This document shows, piece by piece, positions 15,213 to 24,048 of a DNA stretch of 43,548 bases (positions within the stretch are counted from its first letter, which is position 1; each line of letters starts with the position of its first letter). The translations under genes were made by a program, and so were the position numbers. The notes under the pieces are model-generated. The model ran no database searches and was not told where the DNA came from. It was given only the letters and a program-made list of their open reading frames with translations. The stretch comes from Bacteroidales bacterium (GTDB lineage Bacteria > Bacteroidota > Bacteroidia > Bacteroidales > F082). Location of the stretch: assembly GCA_024400395.1 (NCBI GenBank), contig JAKSMW010000016.1, positions 1 to 43,548 on the forward strand, read 5' to 3'.

Positions 15213-17540
15213 ATGAGAATATACAGAGCATTATTAATCTTAACTTTGGCAATTACATTTGCTTCATGCCAAAAGAGAGTTCAACAAATTGATTATCAAG
15301 TCGTCCCATTACCAAAAGAAATTAGTCTGACTGACGAAGCACCGTTTGTTTTAGATTCAAAGACGATAATCACATATCCGAAATCGCAAGGTGAAATTTT
15401 GAAAGAGGCGACATTTCTTGCCGACTACATTGAAGAAGCATTGGGGTTCAGACCTCAAATCAAGATTATCGACAATGAGATGAAAAACGCTATAAACCTG
15501 AAAATCAACGTCTCACAACTTGAAAAAGATAATCTTTACAAAATCAATGTCACGAAAAGCAACATCAATGTTTTTGCGACCAATGCGGCCAGTTTGTTTT
15601 ACGGCATCCAGACTTTGAGAAAGAGCATAAATGTTGTCGGCAAAACTTCAAAAATCGAGTTTCCGTCAGCAAAAATCGTTGATTATCCGCGTTTCGACTA
15701 CCGCGGGATGCATCTTGATGTGAGCCGCCACTTCTTCCCTATCGAAAATGTGAAGACATATATCGACATCATGGCGATGCACAACCTCAACAAATTGCAT
15801 TTCCACATCACCGATGACCAGGGATGGCGCATGGAAGTCAAAAAATATCCGGAGCTGACAGAAGTCGGTGCCTGGCGTTCCGGCACAATCATCGGAAAGA
15901 CAATGGCTTACGACAGCATCCGTCACGGCGGGTTCTACACGCAGGACGAGCTTCGCGACCTCGTGAGATACGCCGCCGACCGCCACATCACCATCATTCC
16001 GGAAATCGACCTTCCGGGACACATGCTCGGAGCACTCGCCACATATCCGGAACTCGGATGCACCGGCGGCCCGTATGAAGTTTGGCAGCATTGGGGCGTC
16101 TCCGAAGACGTGATTTGCGCCGGAAACGAAGACGCGATGAGGTTTCTGGAAGATGTCCTTGAAGAGGTAATGGACGTGTTCCCGAGCGAATACATACACA
16201 TCGGCGGCGACGAATGTCCGCGCGTCAGATGGGAGAACTGCCCGAAATGCCAACAGAAAATCAAAGAGTTAGGCATTAAGGGAGACAAAAAACACACCGC
16301 CGAGGACTATCTTCAGAGCTATGTGATGTCGAGAATGGAGAAGTTCATCGAGGGTCACGGACGCCATATCATCGGCTGGGACGAGATGCTTGAAGGCGAG
16401 CTGGCGCCGAATGCCACGGTGATGAGCTGGCGCGGCAGCGAAGGCGGTTACAAAGCGGCCAAACTGCATCATAACGTAATCATGACACCTAACGACTACA
16501 TGTATTTCGACTATTACCAGTCGTTGGATTCCGACAACGAGCCGCTGACGATAGGCGGATACGTCCCCGTCGAGAAAGTTTACGGCTTCGAGCCAATACC
16601 GGAAGGCCTTGAAAATGACGAAGAGAAATACATCCTCGGAGCACAGGCCAACCTCTGGACCGAATACATCGGCGACTTTAACACATTGACTTACATGATG
16701 TTACCACGAATCGGAGCACTTGCAGAAGTCCAGTGGTGCAACCCCGAACAAAAAGATTACAACGACTTTGTGAAACGCGAATACCGCCTCTCAAAACTTT
16801 ACGATTTTTATAAATGGAACTACGCCACACATATTTTTGACATCAATGTCGAAATCACTCCGAATGTCGAAAATGGTTGTCTCAAAATAAATATGTCGAA
16901 AATGGTTGACGGCGAAATCAGATATTCAACAAACGGAGAAAACCCAGCGGTAAAAGGCGTTTTATATAATGAACCATTGAAAATCAATACAAATTGCGAT
17001 TTCAAGGCGGTTGTGATTCGTCCCGACGGCACGACAGGCAAGATGTTTGAAACGAGCTTCGACTTCAGCAAGGCTTCGATGAAACCGATAACGTTGAAAA
17101 ACCAGCCGAACAAGAACTACACTTTCGATGGCGCCAACGTGCTGATTGACGGCTTGAAAGGCACTTCCAACTACAGAAGCGGCAGATGGCTCGGATTTTT
17201 CGGTGAGAACATCGATGCCACGATTGACATGAAGGAAGAGACGGAAATAAGCAAGGTCAAGTTCAACAACAACATCAACATGAACGACTGGATTTTCAAC
17301 GCGAAGTCGGTCAAGGTGTTGGTTTCCAACGACGGGGAGAATTTCACTGAAGTTCACAACAAAAATTTCGACCTTTTGCCAGCTGATTTTGCGCAAGCGA
17401 TATTGCCTGTTGAAGTTGAATTTGAAAGTGTAAAAACGCGTTTCGTTGAAGTGGTTATCGAGCCGTTTGACTGTCCGGAAGGCCATTCGGGTTACGGTTA
17501 TCCCGCCTGGGTTTTCGTTGACGAGATTGGGGTTTATTGA
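15213..17540 (+). CDS. Beta-N-acetylhexosaminidase lipoprotein (GH20)
   Basis: A 775-residue enzyme releasing terminal GlcNAc or GalNAc. I chose ATG 15213: it gives MRIYRALLILTLAITFASC, a lipoprotein signal with Cys19, whereas the upstream in-frame ATG does not. Domains: GH20 N-terminal beta domain (about 25-155); the catalytic barrel (about 158-515) with YRGMHLDVSRHFF, LHFHITDDQGWR and HIGGDEC (catalytic Asp333-Glu334); a chitobiase-like C-terminal domain (about 555-620, IRYSTNGENP); and a discoidin/F5-8-type domain (about 640-775) for sugar binding. The lipid anchor and accessory domains imply action on host or dietary glycans outside the cytoplasm, although peptidoglycan-derived sugars feeding the nearby kinase/MurU genes are possible. 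A TATCTTCG element at 15188-15195 may be the promoter -7 box. Confidence 0.95.
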   Translation: MRIYRALLILTLAITFASCQKRVQQIDYQVVPLPKEISLTDEAPFVLDSKTIITYPKSQGEILKEATFLADYIEEALGFRPQIKIIDNEMKNAINLKINVSQLEKDNLYKINVTKSNINVFATNAASLFYGIQTLRKSINVVGKTSKIEFPSAKIVDYPRFDYRGMHLDVSRHFFPIENVKTYIDIMAMHNLNKLHFHITDDQGWRMEVKKYPELTEVGAWRSGTIIGKTMAYDSIRHGGFYTQDELRDLVRYAADRHITIIPEIDLPGHMLGALATYPELGCTGGPYEVWQHWGVSEDVICAGNEDAMRFLEDVLEEVMDVFPSEYIHIGGDECPRVRWENCPKCQQKIKELGIKGDKKHTAEDYLQSYVMSRMEKFIEGHGRHIIGWDEMLEGELAPNATVMSWRGSEGGYKAAKLHHNVIMTPNDYMYFDYYQSLDSDNEPLTIGGYVPVEKVYGFEPIPEGLENDEEKYILGAQANLWTEYIGDFNTLTYMMLPRIGALAEVQWCNPEQKDYNDFVKREYRLSKLYDFYKWNYATHIFDINVEITPNVENGCLKINMSKMVDGEIRYSTNGENPAVKGVLYNEPLKINTNCDFKAVVIRPDGTTGKMFETSFDFSKASMKPITLKNQPNKNYTFDGANVLIDGLKGTSNYRSGRWLGFFGENIDATIDMKEETEISKVKFNNNINMNDWIFNAKSVKVLVSNDGENFTEVHNKNFDLLPADFAQAILPVEVEFESVKTRFVEVVIEPFDCPEGHSGYGYPAWVFVDEIGVY

Positions 17541-17581
17541 CTTGTCATCGGTCACAAGTGCATTTTGAACGCACATTCAGT

Positions 17582-17599
17582 ACAATCTACTTAGATTGT
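17582..17599 (+). terminator. Small hairpin downstream of the GH20 gene
   Basis: ACAATCT, a four-base loop ACTT and AGATTGT form a perfect 7-bp hairpin 41 bp after the GH20 stop. No U-tract follows on the plus strand, so it is a possible 3' end signal rather than a clear terminator. Confidence 0.35.
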
Positions 17600-17731
17600 C
17601 AAGATGGATTTATTATTTCTTAACATGCAAACGGCCGGTTAAAATCATCATTAACAATGACATTCAAGAAATATTGTTTGTAAATTCGGTGTAATGGATA
17701 AATATTAGTTTTTGACAAATAGGTCAAAATA

Positions 17732-17763
17732 CTTCCCCGAAAGCCGTAATGGATTCGGGGAAG
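17732..17763 (-). terminator. Hairpin terminator for the small secreted orphan
   Basis: A perfect 10-bp stem (CTTCCCCGAA at 17732-17741, complement at 17754-17763) with a 12-nt loop. On the minus strand it starts 61 bp after the stop of the gene at 17825-18370 and is followed by TATTTTGACC. The rest of the 284-bp gap 17541-17824 shows no gene. Confidence 0.6.
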
Positions 17764-17824
17764 TTGAGATTTGATTCAATTATCGGAGTACCAACGGCAG
17801 AACTCTCTGTTCTATACCAATATA

Positions 17825-18370
17825 TCATTCCGAAGAGCACTCATTTGGTGGACAAATGCTTGGTCTTTCCAAATATTGAATCGTCACCGGATTTGAATAA
17901 ATGGTGTCGTTTGGTTCATCCACAAATGCCGCCAGTATCGTATATGACCCGTAATCATCATTAGGATAGTCTTGCTCATCTTTTATAAAATGATTCATGT
18001 AGAAGGTATGACAACTTTTAATTGTACCAAACCATAACAAATGTTTCCGTGGCAATTCATGCTTGTACAGAATCACAGATTCATTATATCTGTACTCAAC
18101 GCCTTCATGCGTGACGAGCAAAAACAACTCACCATTTTTAACTCCTTCTTTAACAGTGTTTTCAGAGATGCATTTGTTGGTAAATACCATTTTCGGCAAT
18201 AAACATTTATTGACAATTGTAACGCCTATTTCAAAAGCACAACTATCATTGTAGCAGGTATCAACAGAAAGCCTGGCTTTAATTTCAATACCCCTATGGC
18301 TATGTTGACCAAAACAACTGATTTGCAATAAGACCAAAAGTCCTAAAAATAAATAATACTTCTTAACCAT
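17825..18370 (-). CDS. Small secreted protein of unknown function
   Basis: A 181-residue protein from ATG 18370; the longer frame from 18427 would place a charged leader before the signal. The start MVKKYYLFLGLLVLLQISCFGQ is a signal peptide, with cleavage near FGQ or lipidation at Cys19. The mature part is beta-rich with several Cys (CYNDSC, NKC, KC, SC and a CPPNEC end), which could form disulfides. Segments such as GELFLLVTHEGVEYRYNES and YTILAAFVDEPNDTIYSNPVTIQYL resemble an Ig-like sandwich that ends in a strand. I do not recognise the family. It stands alone between the GH20 gene and the rarA operon, transcribed on the minus strand, with a hairpin downstream. Confidence 0.75.
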   Translation of the reverse strand: MVKKYYLFLGLLVLLQISCFGQHSHRGIEIKARLSVDTCYNDSCAFEIGVTIVNKCLLPKMVFTNKCISENTVKEGVKNGELFLLVTHEGVEYRYNESVILYKHELPRKHLLWFGTIKSCHTFYMNHFIKDEQDYPNDDYGSYTILAAFVDEPNDTIYSNPVTIQYLERPSICPPNECSSE

Positions 18371-18643
18371 TTGACAAAAGTGTATTTGGGTAATTCTCCA
18401 ACCGATATTTTTAAAGCATCTGCGCAATCTAAAGTCATTTTTATCAATTCTTTATGTTGTAAAAATGTCAGTCCGTTTTGTTTTGCATTGCGCAACCCTT
18501 ATCAAAATGCATAAAGATCAAGTAATGAATTCTCTGCATTTTCATACCAACCCCTTAACAATCAATCATCCCGCAGCTTTTTTGTGTTGGAACGATGGTC
18601 TTTCAGAATATAGCTCATTACTCCGTCATTTTTCTGCACCCAG

Positions 18644-19927
18644 TCAATACCCGTATTTGTCTTTCCATTTCGCCTTCAGCGAACGGCGCAGCTCAAGCTC
18701 CTTCGGGTTTTCCTGCGGCGAGTAAAGACGCGTGCCGGAAATCTCCTCAGGCAGAAACTCCTGCTCAACAAAGTTTCCCGGAAAACTATGGGCATATTTG
18801 TAGCCGTCGCTGTAGCCGATGTCTTTCATCAGTTTTGTCGGGGCGTTGCGCAGATGCATCGGCACGCTGAGGTTTCCGGTTTTCTTCACCAAAGCCTGCG
18901 CCGAGTCAATCGCCACGACGGTAGCGTTGCTCTTGGCCGAAGACGCAAGGTAAGTCGCTGTCTGAGAGAGTATTATCCTGCTTTCCGGGAAGCCGATCTT
19001 GCTCACGGCGTCGAAGCATGCGTTGGCGAGCAGAAGCGCGTTCGGGTTGGCGTTCCCGATGTCTTCGGATGAAAGTATCAGCATACGCCGCGCAATGAAA
19101 AGCGGGTCTTCGCCGGCCTCAATCATCCTTGCGAGATAGTAAACCGCCGCATTCGGGTCGCTGCCGCGGATCGACTTGATGAAGGCCGAGATGATGTCAT
19201 AGTGCATCTCCCCCATCCTGTCGTATTTCAACAAGTTACTTTGTATGTACTTCGTCGTCATTTCGTTGGTGACAACAAGTTTATCAGAATCTTGGTTCTC
19301 GTCATCCAACATACTGACAACCAAATCGATGGCATTCAGAAGTTTACGTGCGTCGCCGCCGCTTATCTGCATCAACGCTTCATCTTCCTCAATGACGATT
19401 TCTTTTTTATACTCATCTTTCAATGTCTCGACTGCATTGACAATCAGTTGCTTGAGGTCATCTTTTTCAAGGCTTTTCAGGATATAGACCTGGCAGCGGG
19501 AGAGCAAAGGCGAAATCACCTCGAAACTCGGATTCTCCGTCGTCGCGCCTATGAGTGTGACGAGGCCTTTCTCTACAGCGCCAAGCAGCGAGTCCTGCTG
19601 CGCCTTCGAGAAACGATGTATTTCATCAATGAAAAGAATCGGTGCTTCTGGAGCCATCCGCGCACGGTCATATATCTCGCGGACGTCTTTCACGCCGCTG
19701 CTCACTGCACTCAGAACGAAAAACTGCCGTTTCACCTGCTTCGAGATGATGTACGCCAACGTTGTTTTCCCGACACCCGGAGGTCCCCAGAAGATCATCG
19801 ACGGGATGTGCCCGCTCTCGATGGCGCGGCGCAACACCGCATTTTCACCAATCAAATGTTTCTGGCCGATATATTGGTCAAGCGATGTCGGACGGAGTCG
19901 CTCCGCCAAAGGCTTTGAGTTTTTCAT
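18644..19927 (-). CDS. rarA: Replication-associated recombination ATPase RarA (MgsA)
   Basis: A 427-residue AAA+ ATPase related to clamp-loader subunits and to eukaryotic WRNIP1; it acts at stalled replication forks. The start MKNSKPLAERLRPTSLDQYIGQKHL is typical. GPPGVGKT (48-55) is Walker A, LFIDEIHRF is Walker B, and GATTENPSFEVISPLLSRCQVY holds the sensor and arginine-finger region. The C-terminal half carries the tetramerisation block (SAFIKSIRGSDPNAAVYYLARM, then EDIGNANPNALLLA). Length and all motifs are normal. It is the last gene of a five-gene minus-strand operon, starting 3 bp after the C69 peptidase stop. The 273 bp beyond its stop (18371-18643) hold no gene I can support. Confidence 0.96.
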   Translation of the reverse strand: MKNSKPLAERLRPTSLDQYIGQKHLIGENAVLRRAIESGHIPSMIFWGPPGVGKTTLAYIISKQVKRQFFVLSAVSSGVKDVREIYDRARMAPEAPILFIDEIHRFSKAQQDSLLGAVEKGLVTLIGATTENPSFEVISPLLSRCQVYILKSLEKDDLKQLIVNAVETLKDEYKKEIVIEEDEALMQISGGDARKLLNAIDLVVSMLDDENQDSDKLVVTNEMTTKYIQSNLLKYDRMGEMHYDIISAFIKSIRGSDPNAAVYYLARMIEAGEDPLFIARRMLILSSEDIGNANPNALLLANACFDAVSKIGFPESRIILSQTATYLASSAKSNATVVAIDSAQALVKKTGNLSVPMHLRNAPTKLMKDIGYSDGYKYAHSFPGNFVEQEFLPEEISGTRLYSPQENPKELELRRSLKAKWKDKYGY

Positions 19928-19930
19928 GGC

Positions 19931-21616
19931 TTACCTCTTAAATCTTTCCCCGCTTTCTTCAATCACGGCTTTTTTCCAGAAATCGGGATAGCCGGGCTGC
20001 TGCGGACGCACAGGATAACCCCACGGATTACGTTTGAACTCACCGTTCTCTTCTTGTTTCACATTGCTGTCCAAATATTTGACTAACAGATAGTTGTCAA
20101 GTTCCTTCCATCGTGCCACGGTGTTTGCGCCAGCTTTCGATGAAAAATCCGTCAACATTGCCACCGCTTCATCAATCTTATTGTTTTTCAGAAGTTCTAA
20201 TGCCTGATTATCAACAGTTTTAACTTGATTCTGATATGAATTTTCAAGTTCGTTCTGAACCTTTTGAATATCACCAATCACACGGTTGTAGAACAGATAT
20301 TTGAAATGAGCGAGACGGTTGAAGACCCAGAAAGCGGCATTGTCGGAATATGTCAGCATGTCGCCGTTCCCTTGGCGGAACTCAACCGGCACTTCGGAAA
20401 TCGAGCAGTAGAACGGCGTGTAAACCGTTGAGTTTGTGTCATCTACGCCGAACCAGATGATTCCGCCAATCTGATTCGGAAGCCAGTTTCTTGTCTGCGC
20501 GATGAACGAGAAACCTGTTTGCAGGGCGACAGTGCTTCTCTCGTTGAAATATTTTTCGCCGTCGTATTCCCAATAAAGCGGGTTCATCCGATAAGGCGAG
20601 CCGCACGGTCCAGCGCCGACACCCTGCGATTTGTCAAGTTCAGTCCCCTGATAATAATTACGCATAAAACCCATCATGTCGCTCAAGGAAATCTTTCGGT
20701 TCGGCTTGACATACAACGGCATACGTCCGTGTCCGAGGTCTTTTCCTGTCACGTAATCCCAATATTGATCCATGTCGTCGCACACCTCGTTGAACATCGC
20801 CCAGACGCGGAGGTCGCAGATGCGGGCGGCGGAGAAATCAACCGGCGCGTATGCAGCACTGAAATCAAAGTCGGAATCCTTGCCGCTGAAATAGCCTTTC
20901 TTACGCGCGAAAGTGATGACATCATGTTTATAAATCCCTTCAACGTCTTGATTATAAAGTCGTTTCCAGTCTTTATCAGTAATGGATTTCTTGCCGTCTC
21001 TCAACGGGAAATTCTGAATTCTCGCGGCGTTTGCGTGTCCCGAGACACAGCCGTCGGGAATGCGGATTGCGACCCACACGCAGCCTCTCTCCTCGCCTTT
21101 CCCGATGATTTCCATATACCAGACCTCGTCTTTGTCGGAGATCGAGAACGACTCGCCGTCGCTTGCGTAGCCGTATATTTCAACTAGGTCGGCGATGATT
21201 TTTATCGCCTCACGCGCCGAGGTGCTGCGTTCGAGTGCCATGAACATCAGGCTGCCGTAGTCGATGAGTCCGTTTTTGTCAATGAGTTCCTCACGGCCGC
21301 CGAAAGTCGTCTCCCCCATTGCCACTTGATTTTCATTGATATAGCCAACAACTTGATAGGTATGCGGCGGCTGCGGCACCTGTCCGCGCGGCTCTGCCGT
21401 CCCACGGTCATAAATCGTCCTCATGCTTCCCTCCGGCCAGTCGGCGGCGGGAGTGAAATACAACTCACCATATCTGATGTGCGAGTCGGCGGCGTAGGTT
21501 ATGAAATTGGAGCCGTCAACGGATGCTCCTTTTGTGACAAGGAAATTCGTGCAGGCAAAAGAATTCAAACCTGCAAAAAGTAATAAAGCCGTGATAAACT
21601 TTGTTATTTTATTCAT
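19931..21616 (-). CDS. Exported C69-family dipeptidase
   Basis: A 561-residue N-terminal-nucleophile peptidase. I chose ATG 21616; the in-frame TTG at 21622 is less likely. The N-terminus is a signal peptide (MNKITKFITALLLFAGLNSFA) followed at once by CTNFLVTKGASVDGS, where Cys22 is the predicted catalytic nucleophile exposed after cleavage. This is the layout of exported C69 dipeptidases (PepD-like), in contrast to cytoplasmic lactobacillal members. Other family blocks are VAMGETTFGGREEL, GYASDGESFSISD and MEIIGKG. It probably degrades small peptides in the periplasm. It lies 25 bp after tktC and 3 bp before rarA in the same operon; no functional link to those genes is apparent. Confidence 0.9.
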   Translation of the reverse strand: MNKITKFITALLLFAGLNSFACTNFLVTKGASVDGSNFITYAADSHIRYGELYFTPAADWPEGSMRTIYDRGTAEPRGQVPQPPHTYQVVGYINENQVAMGETTFGGREELIDKNGLIDYGSLMFMALERSTSAREAIKIIADLVEIYGYASDGESFSISDKDEVWYMEIIGKGEERGCVWVAIRIPDGCVSGHANAARIQNFPLRDGKKSITDKDWKRLYNQDVEGIYKHDVITFARKKGYFSGKDSDFDFSAAYAPVDFSAARICDLRVWAMFNEVCDDMDQYWDYVTGKDLGHGRMPLYVKPNRKISLSDMMGFMRNYYQGTELDKSQGVGAGPCGSPYRMNPLYWEYDGEKYFNERSTVALQTGFSFIAQTRNWLPNQIGGIIWFGVDDTNSTVYTPFYCSISEVPVEFRQGNGDMLTYSDNAAFWVFNRLAHFKYLFYNRVIGDIQKVQNELENSYQNQVKTVDNQALELLKNNKIDEAVAMLTDFSSKAGANTVARWKELDNYLLVKYLDSNVKQEENGEFKRNPWGYPVRPQQPGYPDFWKKAVIEESGERFKR

Positions 21617-21641
21617 ATTCAATTATTTATGCATTAAAAGA

Positions 21642-22595
21642 TTATTTTTCAATAATATCAGAATACACCTTATTATATATAGATTCAGCGTCGAGACCGA
21701 AATGATGCATCAGTTCGCCAGCCTTCCCCGACTCGCCGAAACGGTCATTAACGCCGATTCTGACAATTCTCGTGGGCATTTTTTCAGAGAGAAACTCCGC
21801 CACCGCACTGCCAAGCCCGCCTGTAACCTGATGTTCTTCAACGGTGTAAATCGTTTTGAACCGCCGCGCCACATCAAGCAGAAGCTCCTCGTCGAGCGGC
21901 TTTATCGTATGAATGTTGATGACCGTGGCACGAAGTCCGTTCTCCTCAAGTCTCTCGGCGGCCTTCAACGACTCCCACACTTCATGACCCGTCGCGATGA
22001 TACAAGCGTCATCGCCATCTCTCATCACCTGACCTTTCCCGATTGTAAAGTCCTGATTTTCAGATGTAAAATCAGCCACAGGTTCACGACCGAAGCGAAT
22101 ATAGACGGGACCATTAAGTTCGAGAATCGCCTTTTCTGTTGCGATGCGTGCCTGTGTCGCGTCGCATGGCGAGATGACTGTCATTCTCGGAAGCACGCGC
22201 ATCGTGGCGATGTCTTCAAGTGCCTGATGCGTTGCGCCGTCGGGACCGACAGAGACACCGGCGTGTGCGCCACCAATCACCGCATGTAAGTTATTATAAC
22301 ACAGCGAAATGCGAATTTGGTCGTTGGCGCGGTGCGCAGCGAAGACTCCGTAAGTGCTGAAGACAGGAATCTTGCCAGAGAGCGCGAGACCTGCCGCCGT
22401 CGCGACGCAGTTCTGTTCGGCTATCCCCAACGAAATGAAACGTTCAGGAAACGCTTCAGAGAAAATATTCATCCCGACCGACGCGGTGATATCGGCACCG
22501 ATGCCGATGACGTTTTTGTTTTTCATCGCCGCATCGCGGACACCCTCGCCGAAACCCGTTTTGGTCGGTTTATCACCTTTATTAATATACGTCAT
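21642..22595 (-). CDS. Transketolase, C-terminal subunit (split enzyme)
   Basis: A 317-residue protein covering the pyrimidine-binding and C-terminal domains of transketolase. FISLGIAEQNCVATAAGLAL supplies the conserved Glu that activates thiamine diphosphate. The DQIRISLCYNNLHAVIGGAHAG block and the C-terminal ISPCDATQ...VYIRFGREPV complete the domain. Together with the adjacent N-terminal subunit, whose stop lies 6 bp before this start, it forms a heterotetrameric transketolase of the split archaeal/Bacteroidota type, acting in the pentose-phosphate pathway. The related 1-deoxyxylulose-5-phosphate synthase is a single chain, so this is not dxs. Third gene of the five-gene operon. Confidence 0.94.
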   Translation of the reverse strand: MTYINKGDKPTKTGFGEGVRDAAMKNKNVIGIGADITASVGMNIFSEAFPERFISLGIAEQNCVATAAGLALSGKIPVFSTYGVFAAHRANDQIRISLCYNNLHAVIGGAHAGVSVGPDGATHQALEDIATMRVLPRMTVISPCDATQARIATEKAILELNGPVYIRFGREPVADFTSENQDFTIGKGQVMRDGDDACIIATGHEVWESLKAAERLEENGLRATVINIHTIKPLDEELLLDVARRFKTIYTVEEHQVTGGLGSAVAEFLSEKMPTRIVRIGVNDRFGESGKAGELMHHFGLDAESIYNKVYSDIIEK

Positions 22596-22601
22596 AATTT
22601 T

Positions 22602-23396
22602 TTATTTAGTCCATTCAACAGCCTGTTCTTTCGTCGGCACTTTTCCGTGCCATTTGTTGTTATTCTCGATTTCGGGAACGCCTTTCCCCATAATCGTATG
22701 TGCGATGATTATAGAGGGTTTTCCTTTGCAATTCTCAGCTTTAACCAAGGCATCTTTTATCTCAAAATGATTATGTCCGTCAATCTCGATGACGTTCCAT
22801 CCAAAAGCGTGCCATTTGTCGGCAAGCGGCTCAAGTGCCATCACGTTTTCGGTGTTTCCGTCAATTTGAAGGCGGTTTCTGTCGAGGATTGCACATACGT
22901 TGTCAAGCTTATAATATGCCGCAGCCATTGCAGCTTCATAGACACTGCCCTCCTGAATCTCACCGTCACCCATCACGCAATAGACACGATATTCTTTCTT
23001 GTCAAATTTCGCCGCAAAAGCCATGCCATTTGAAATTGACAAGCCTTGTCCGAGTGAACCAGCCGATGTTTCAACACCAGGCAGTTGTGAGTCAAGACTC
23101 GGATGTCCTTGAAGACGACTTCCGAATTTACGGAGCGTCATCAACTCTTCTTCAGGGAGAAATCCTGCCGCCGCCAATGTCGCATAAAGCACAGGCGCAG
23201 TATGCCCGATAGAGAGCACCACTCTGTCGCGGTCTTCCCATTTTGGATTTTTATTATCATAGCGTAAATGGTTGAAATACAACACCGTGAAAATATCAAC
23301 CAAATCCAAGGAGCCGCCGGTATGTCCGGAGCCAGCTTCCGCCAAGGCTTTGATTATCAAAGTCCTGATATGTTTTGCTTTATCTTCTAAATTCAT
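22602..23396 (-). CDS. Transketolase, N-terminal subunit (split enzyme)
   Basis: A 264-residue protein holding the pyrophosphate-binding domain. AEAGSGHTGGSLDLVDI carries the substrate-binding His. GDGEIQEGSVYEAA and the downstream DRNRLQIDG form the GDG...N thiamine-diphosphate/metal motif, and GHNHFEI and GKGVPEIENN follow. Length is usual for the split form. It is cotranscribed with the C-terminal subunit (6-bp gap) and follows the DUF456 gene by 10 bp. No single-chain transketolase is present in the window. Confidence 0.95.
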   Translation of the reverse strand: MNLEDKAKHIRTLIIKALAEAGSGHTGGSLDLVDIFTVLYFNHLRYDNKNPKWEDRDRVVLSIGHTAPVLYATLAAAGFLPEEELMTLRKFGSRLQGHPSLDSQLPGVETSAGSLGQGLSISNGMAFAAKFDKKEYRVYCVMGDGEIQEGSVYEAAMAAAYYKLDNVCAILDRNRLQIDGNTENVMALEPLADKWHAFGWNVIEIDGHNHFEIKDALVKAENCKGKPSIIIAHTIMGKGVPEIENNNKWHGKVPTKEQAVEWTK

Positions 23397-23406
23397 ATAA
23401 TTATTT

Positions 23407-23928
23407 TTAATTGAATGCCAACATCACAATATCTTTCACCATGAAAAATCCAATGACGAGTGTGTAAGCAATTTTCATCAATGTCCCGGTCAGGAAACCG
23501 AGGAACGAGCCGAATGCCGAACGCCATGCCAAAGTGTCATCGTGACCGGCATTTTTCTCGGCGATGTACGCCCCGACAAATGGTCCGCCAAGAAGTCCGA
23601 TTATACCGAACGGTCCGATGACAATTCCGAGTAACGGAAGAACTATCACACTGACAATCAATCCGATAGTGCTTCCACGTGCACCGGCTTTTGTTCCGCC
23701 GAATTTTTTTGTACCCCAAACCGGCACGACATAATCGAGAACTGTTATCGCTGCGGCAATAAGTCCGGTAACGACAAGAAATTGTGCTGAATAACTGATT
23801 TTGTCGGTCCAATGAAGAATCAACAAAGCCAAATAAGTTACCGGAGTGCCTGGTATTCCGGGCAAAATATCACCTATCAGACCGATAATCAACACGATAA
23901 ATGCGACGATTATTAGTAAAATATCCAT
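23407..23928 (-). CDS. DUF456 small membrane protein
   Basis: A 173-residue protein, almost entirely hydrophobic, with about four to five membrane helices. I chose ATG 23928 (MDILLIIVAFIVLIIGLIGDILPGIPGTP) over the upstream ATG at 23946, because a candidate -7 box at 23951-23944 would overlap the longer start. Glycine-rich motifs (GDILPGIPGTP, GTKAGARGSTIGL, GPFGIIGLLGGPFVGAYIAE) match the DUF456 pattern. The function is unknown. It is the first gene of the minus-strand operon DUF456-tktN-tktC-C69-rarA, divergent from the outer-membrane gene pair at 24049. Confidence 0.9.
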   Translation of the reverse strand: MDILLIIVAFIVLIIGLIGDILPGIPGTPVTYLALLILHWTDKISYSAQFLVVTGLIAAAITVLDYVVPVWGTKKFGGTKAGARGSTIGLIVSVIVLPLLGIVIGPFGIIGLLGGPFVGAYIAEKNAGHDDTLAWRSAFGSFLGFLTGTLMKIAYTLVIGFFMVKDIVMLAFN

Positions 23929-23943
23929 AGTAAAATTTTTGCA

Positions 23944-23951
23944 CAAATTTA
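23944..23951 (-). promoter_or_regulatory. Candidate -7 box for the DUF456-rarA operon
   Basis: CAAATTTA on the plus strand reads TAAATTTG on the minus strand, a TAnnTTTG match 16 bp before ATG 23928. At the 19-nt distance the minus strand has CTG, one base off TTG. It interleaves with the divergent promoter at 23962-23991. Confidence 0.5.
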
Positions 23952-23961
23952 TACAAAATTA

Positions 23962-23991
23962 TTGACATGTCAGAAAAATTATGTATTTTTG
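23962..23991 (+). promoter_or_regulatory. Canonical Bacteroidota promoter for the PorQ-like gene
   Basis: TTG (23962-23964), a 19-nt spacer and TATTTTTG (23984-23991) match TTG-N19-TAnnTTTG exactly. Transcription would start near 23998, giving a leader of about 50 nt before ATG 24049. Confidence 0.8.
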
Positions 23992-24048
23992 CCGCGATTT
24001 AGCATGTGAGGACAGCCTCGCGTTTTTTAGTTTTTTAATCGAAGAGCC

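Noticed and set aside
15666-16253. Long minus-strand frame inside the GH20 gene, and another at 16962-17576
   Set aside because: The plus strand carries the GH20 catalytic core there; the antisense products lack any motif.
18421-18494. TGCGCAAT at 18421-18428 and its inverted copy at 18487-18494
   Set aside because: Only 8 bp with a 58-nt gap in an otherwise featureless stretch; expected by chance at this level.
18371-18643. Possible small genes in the gap between the secreted orphan and rarA, including a plus-strand frame from 18465
   Set aside because: No start context, no recognisable protein, and the frame runs into antisense of rarA.
20519-23033. Plus-strand frames of 222, 262 and 238 residues opposite the C69 peptidase and transketolase genes
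   Set aside because: They arise from GC-rich codon third positions of conserved minus-strand genes.
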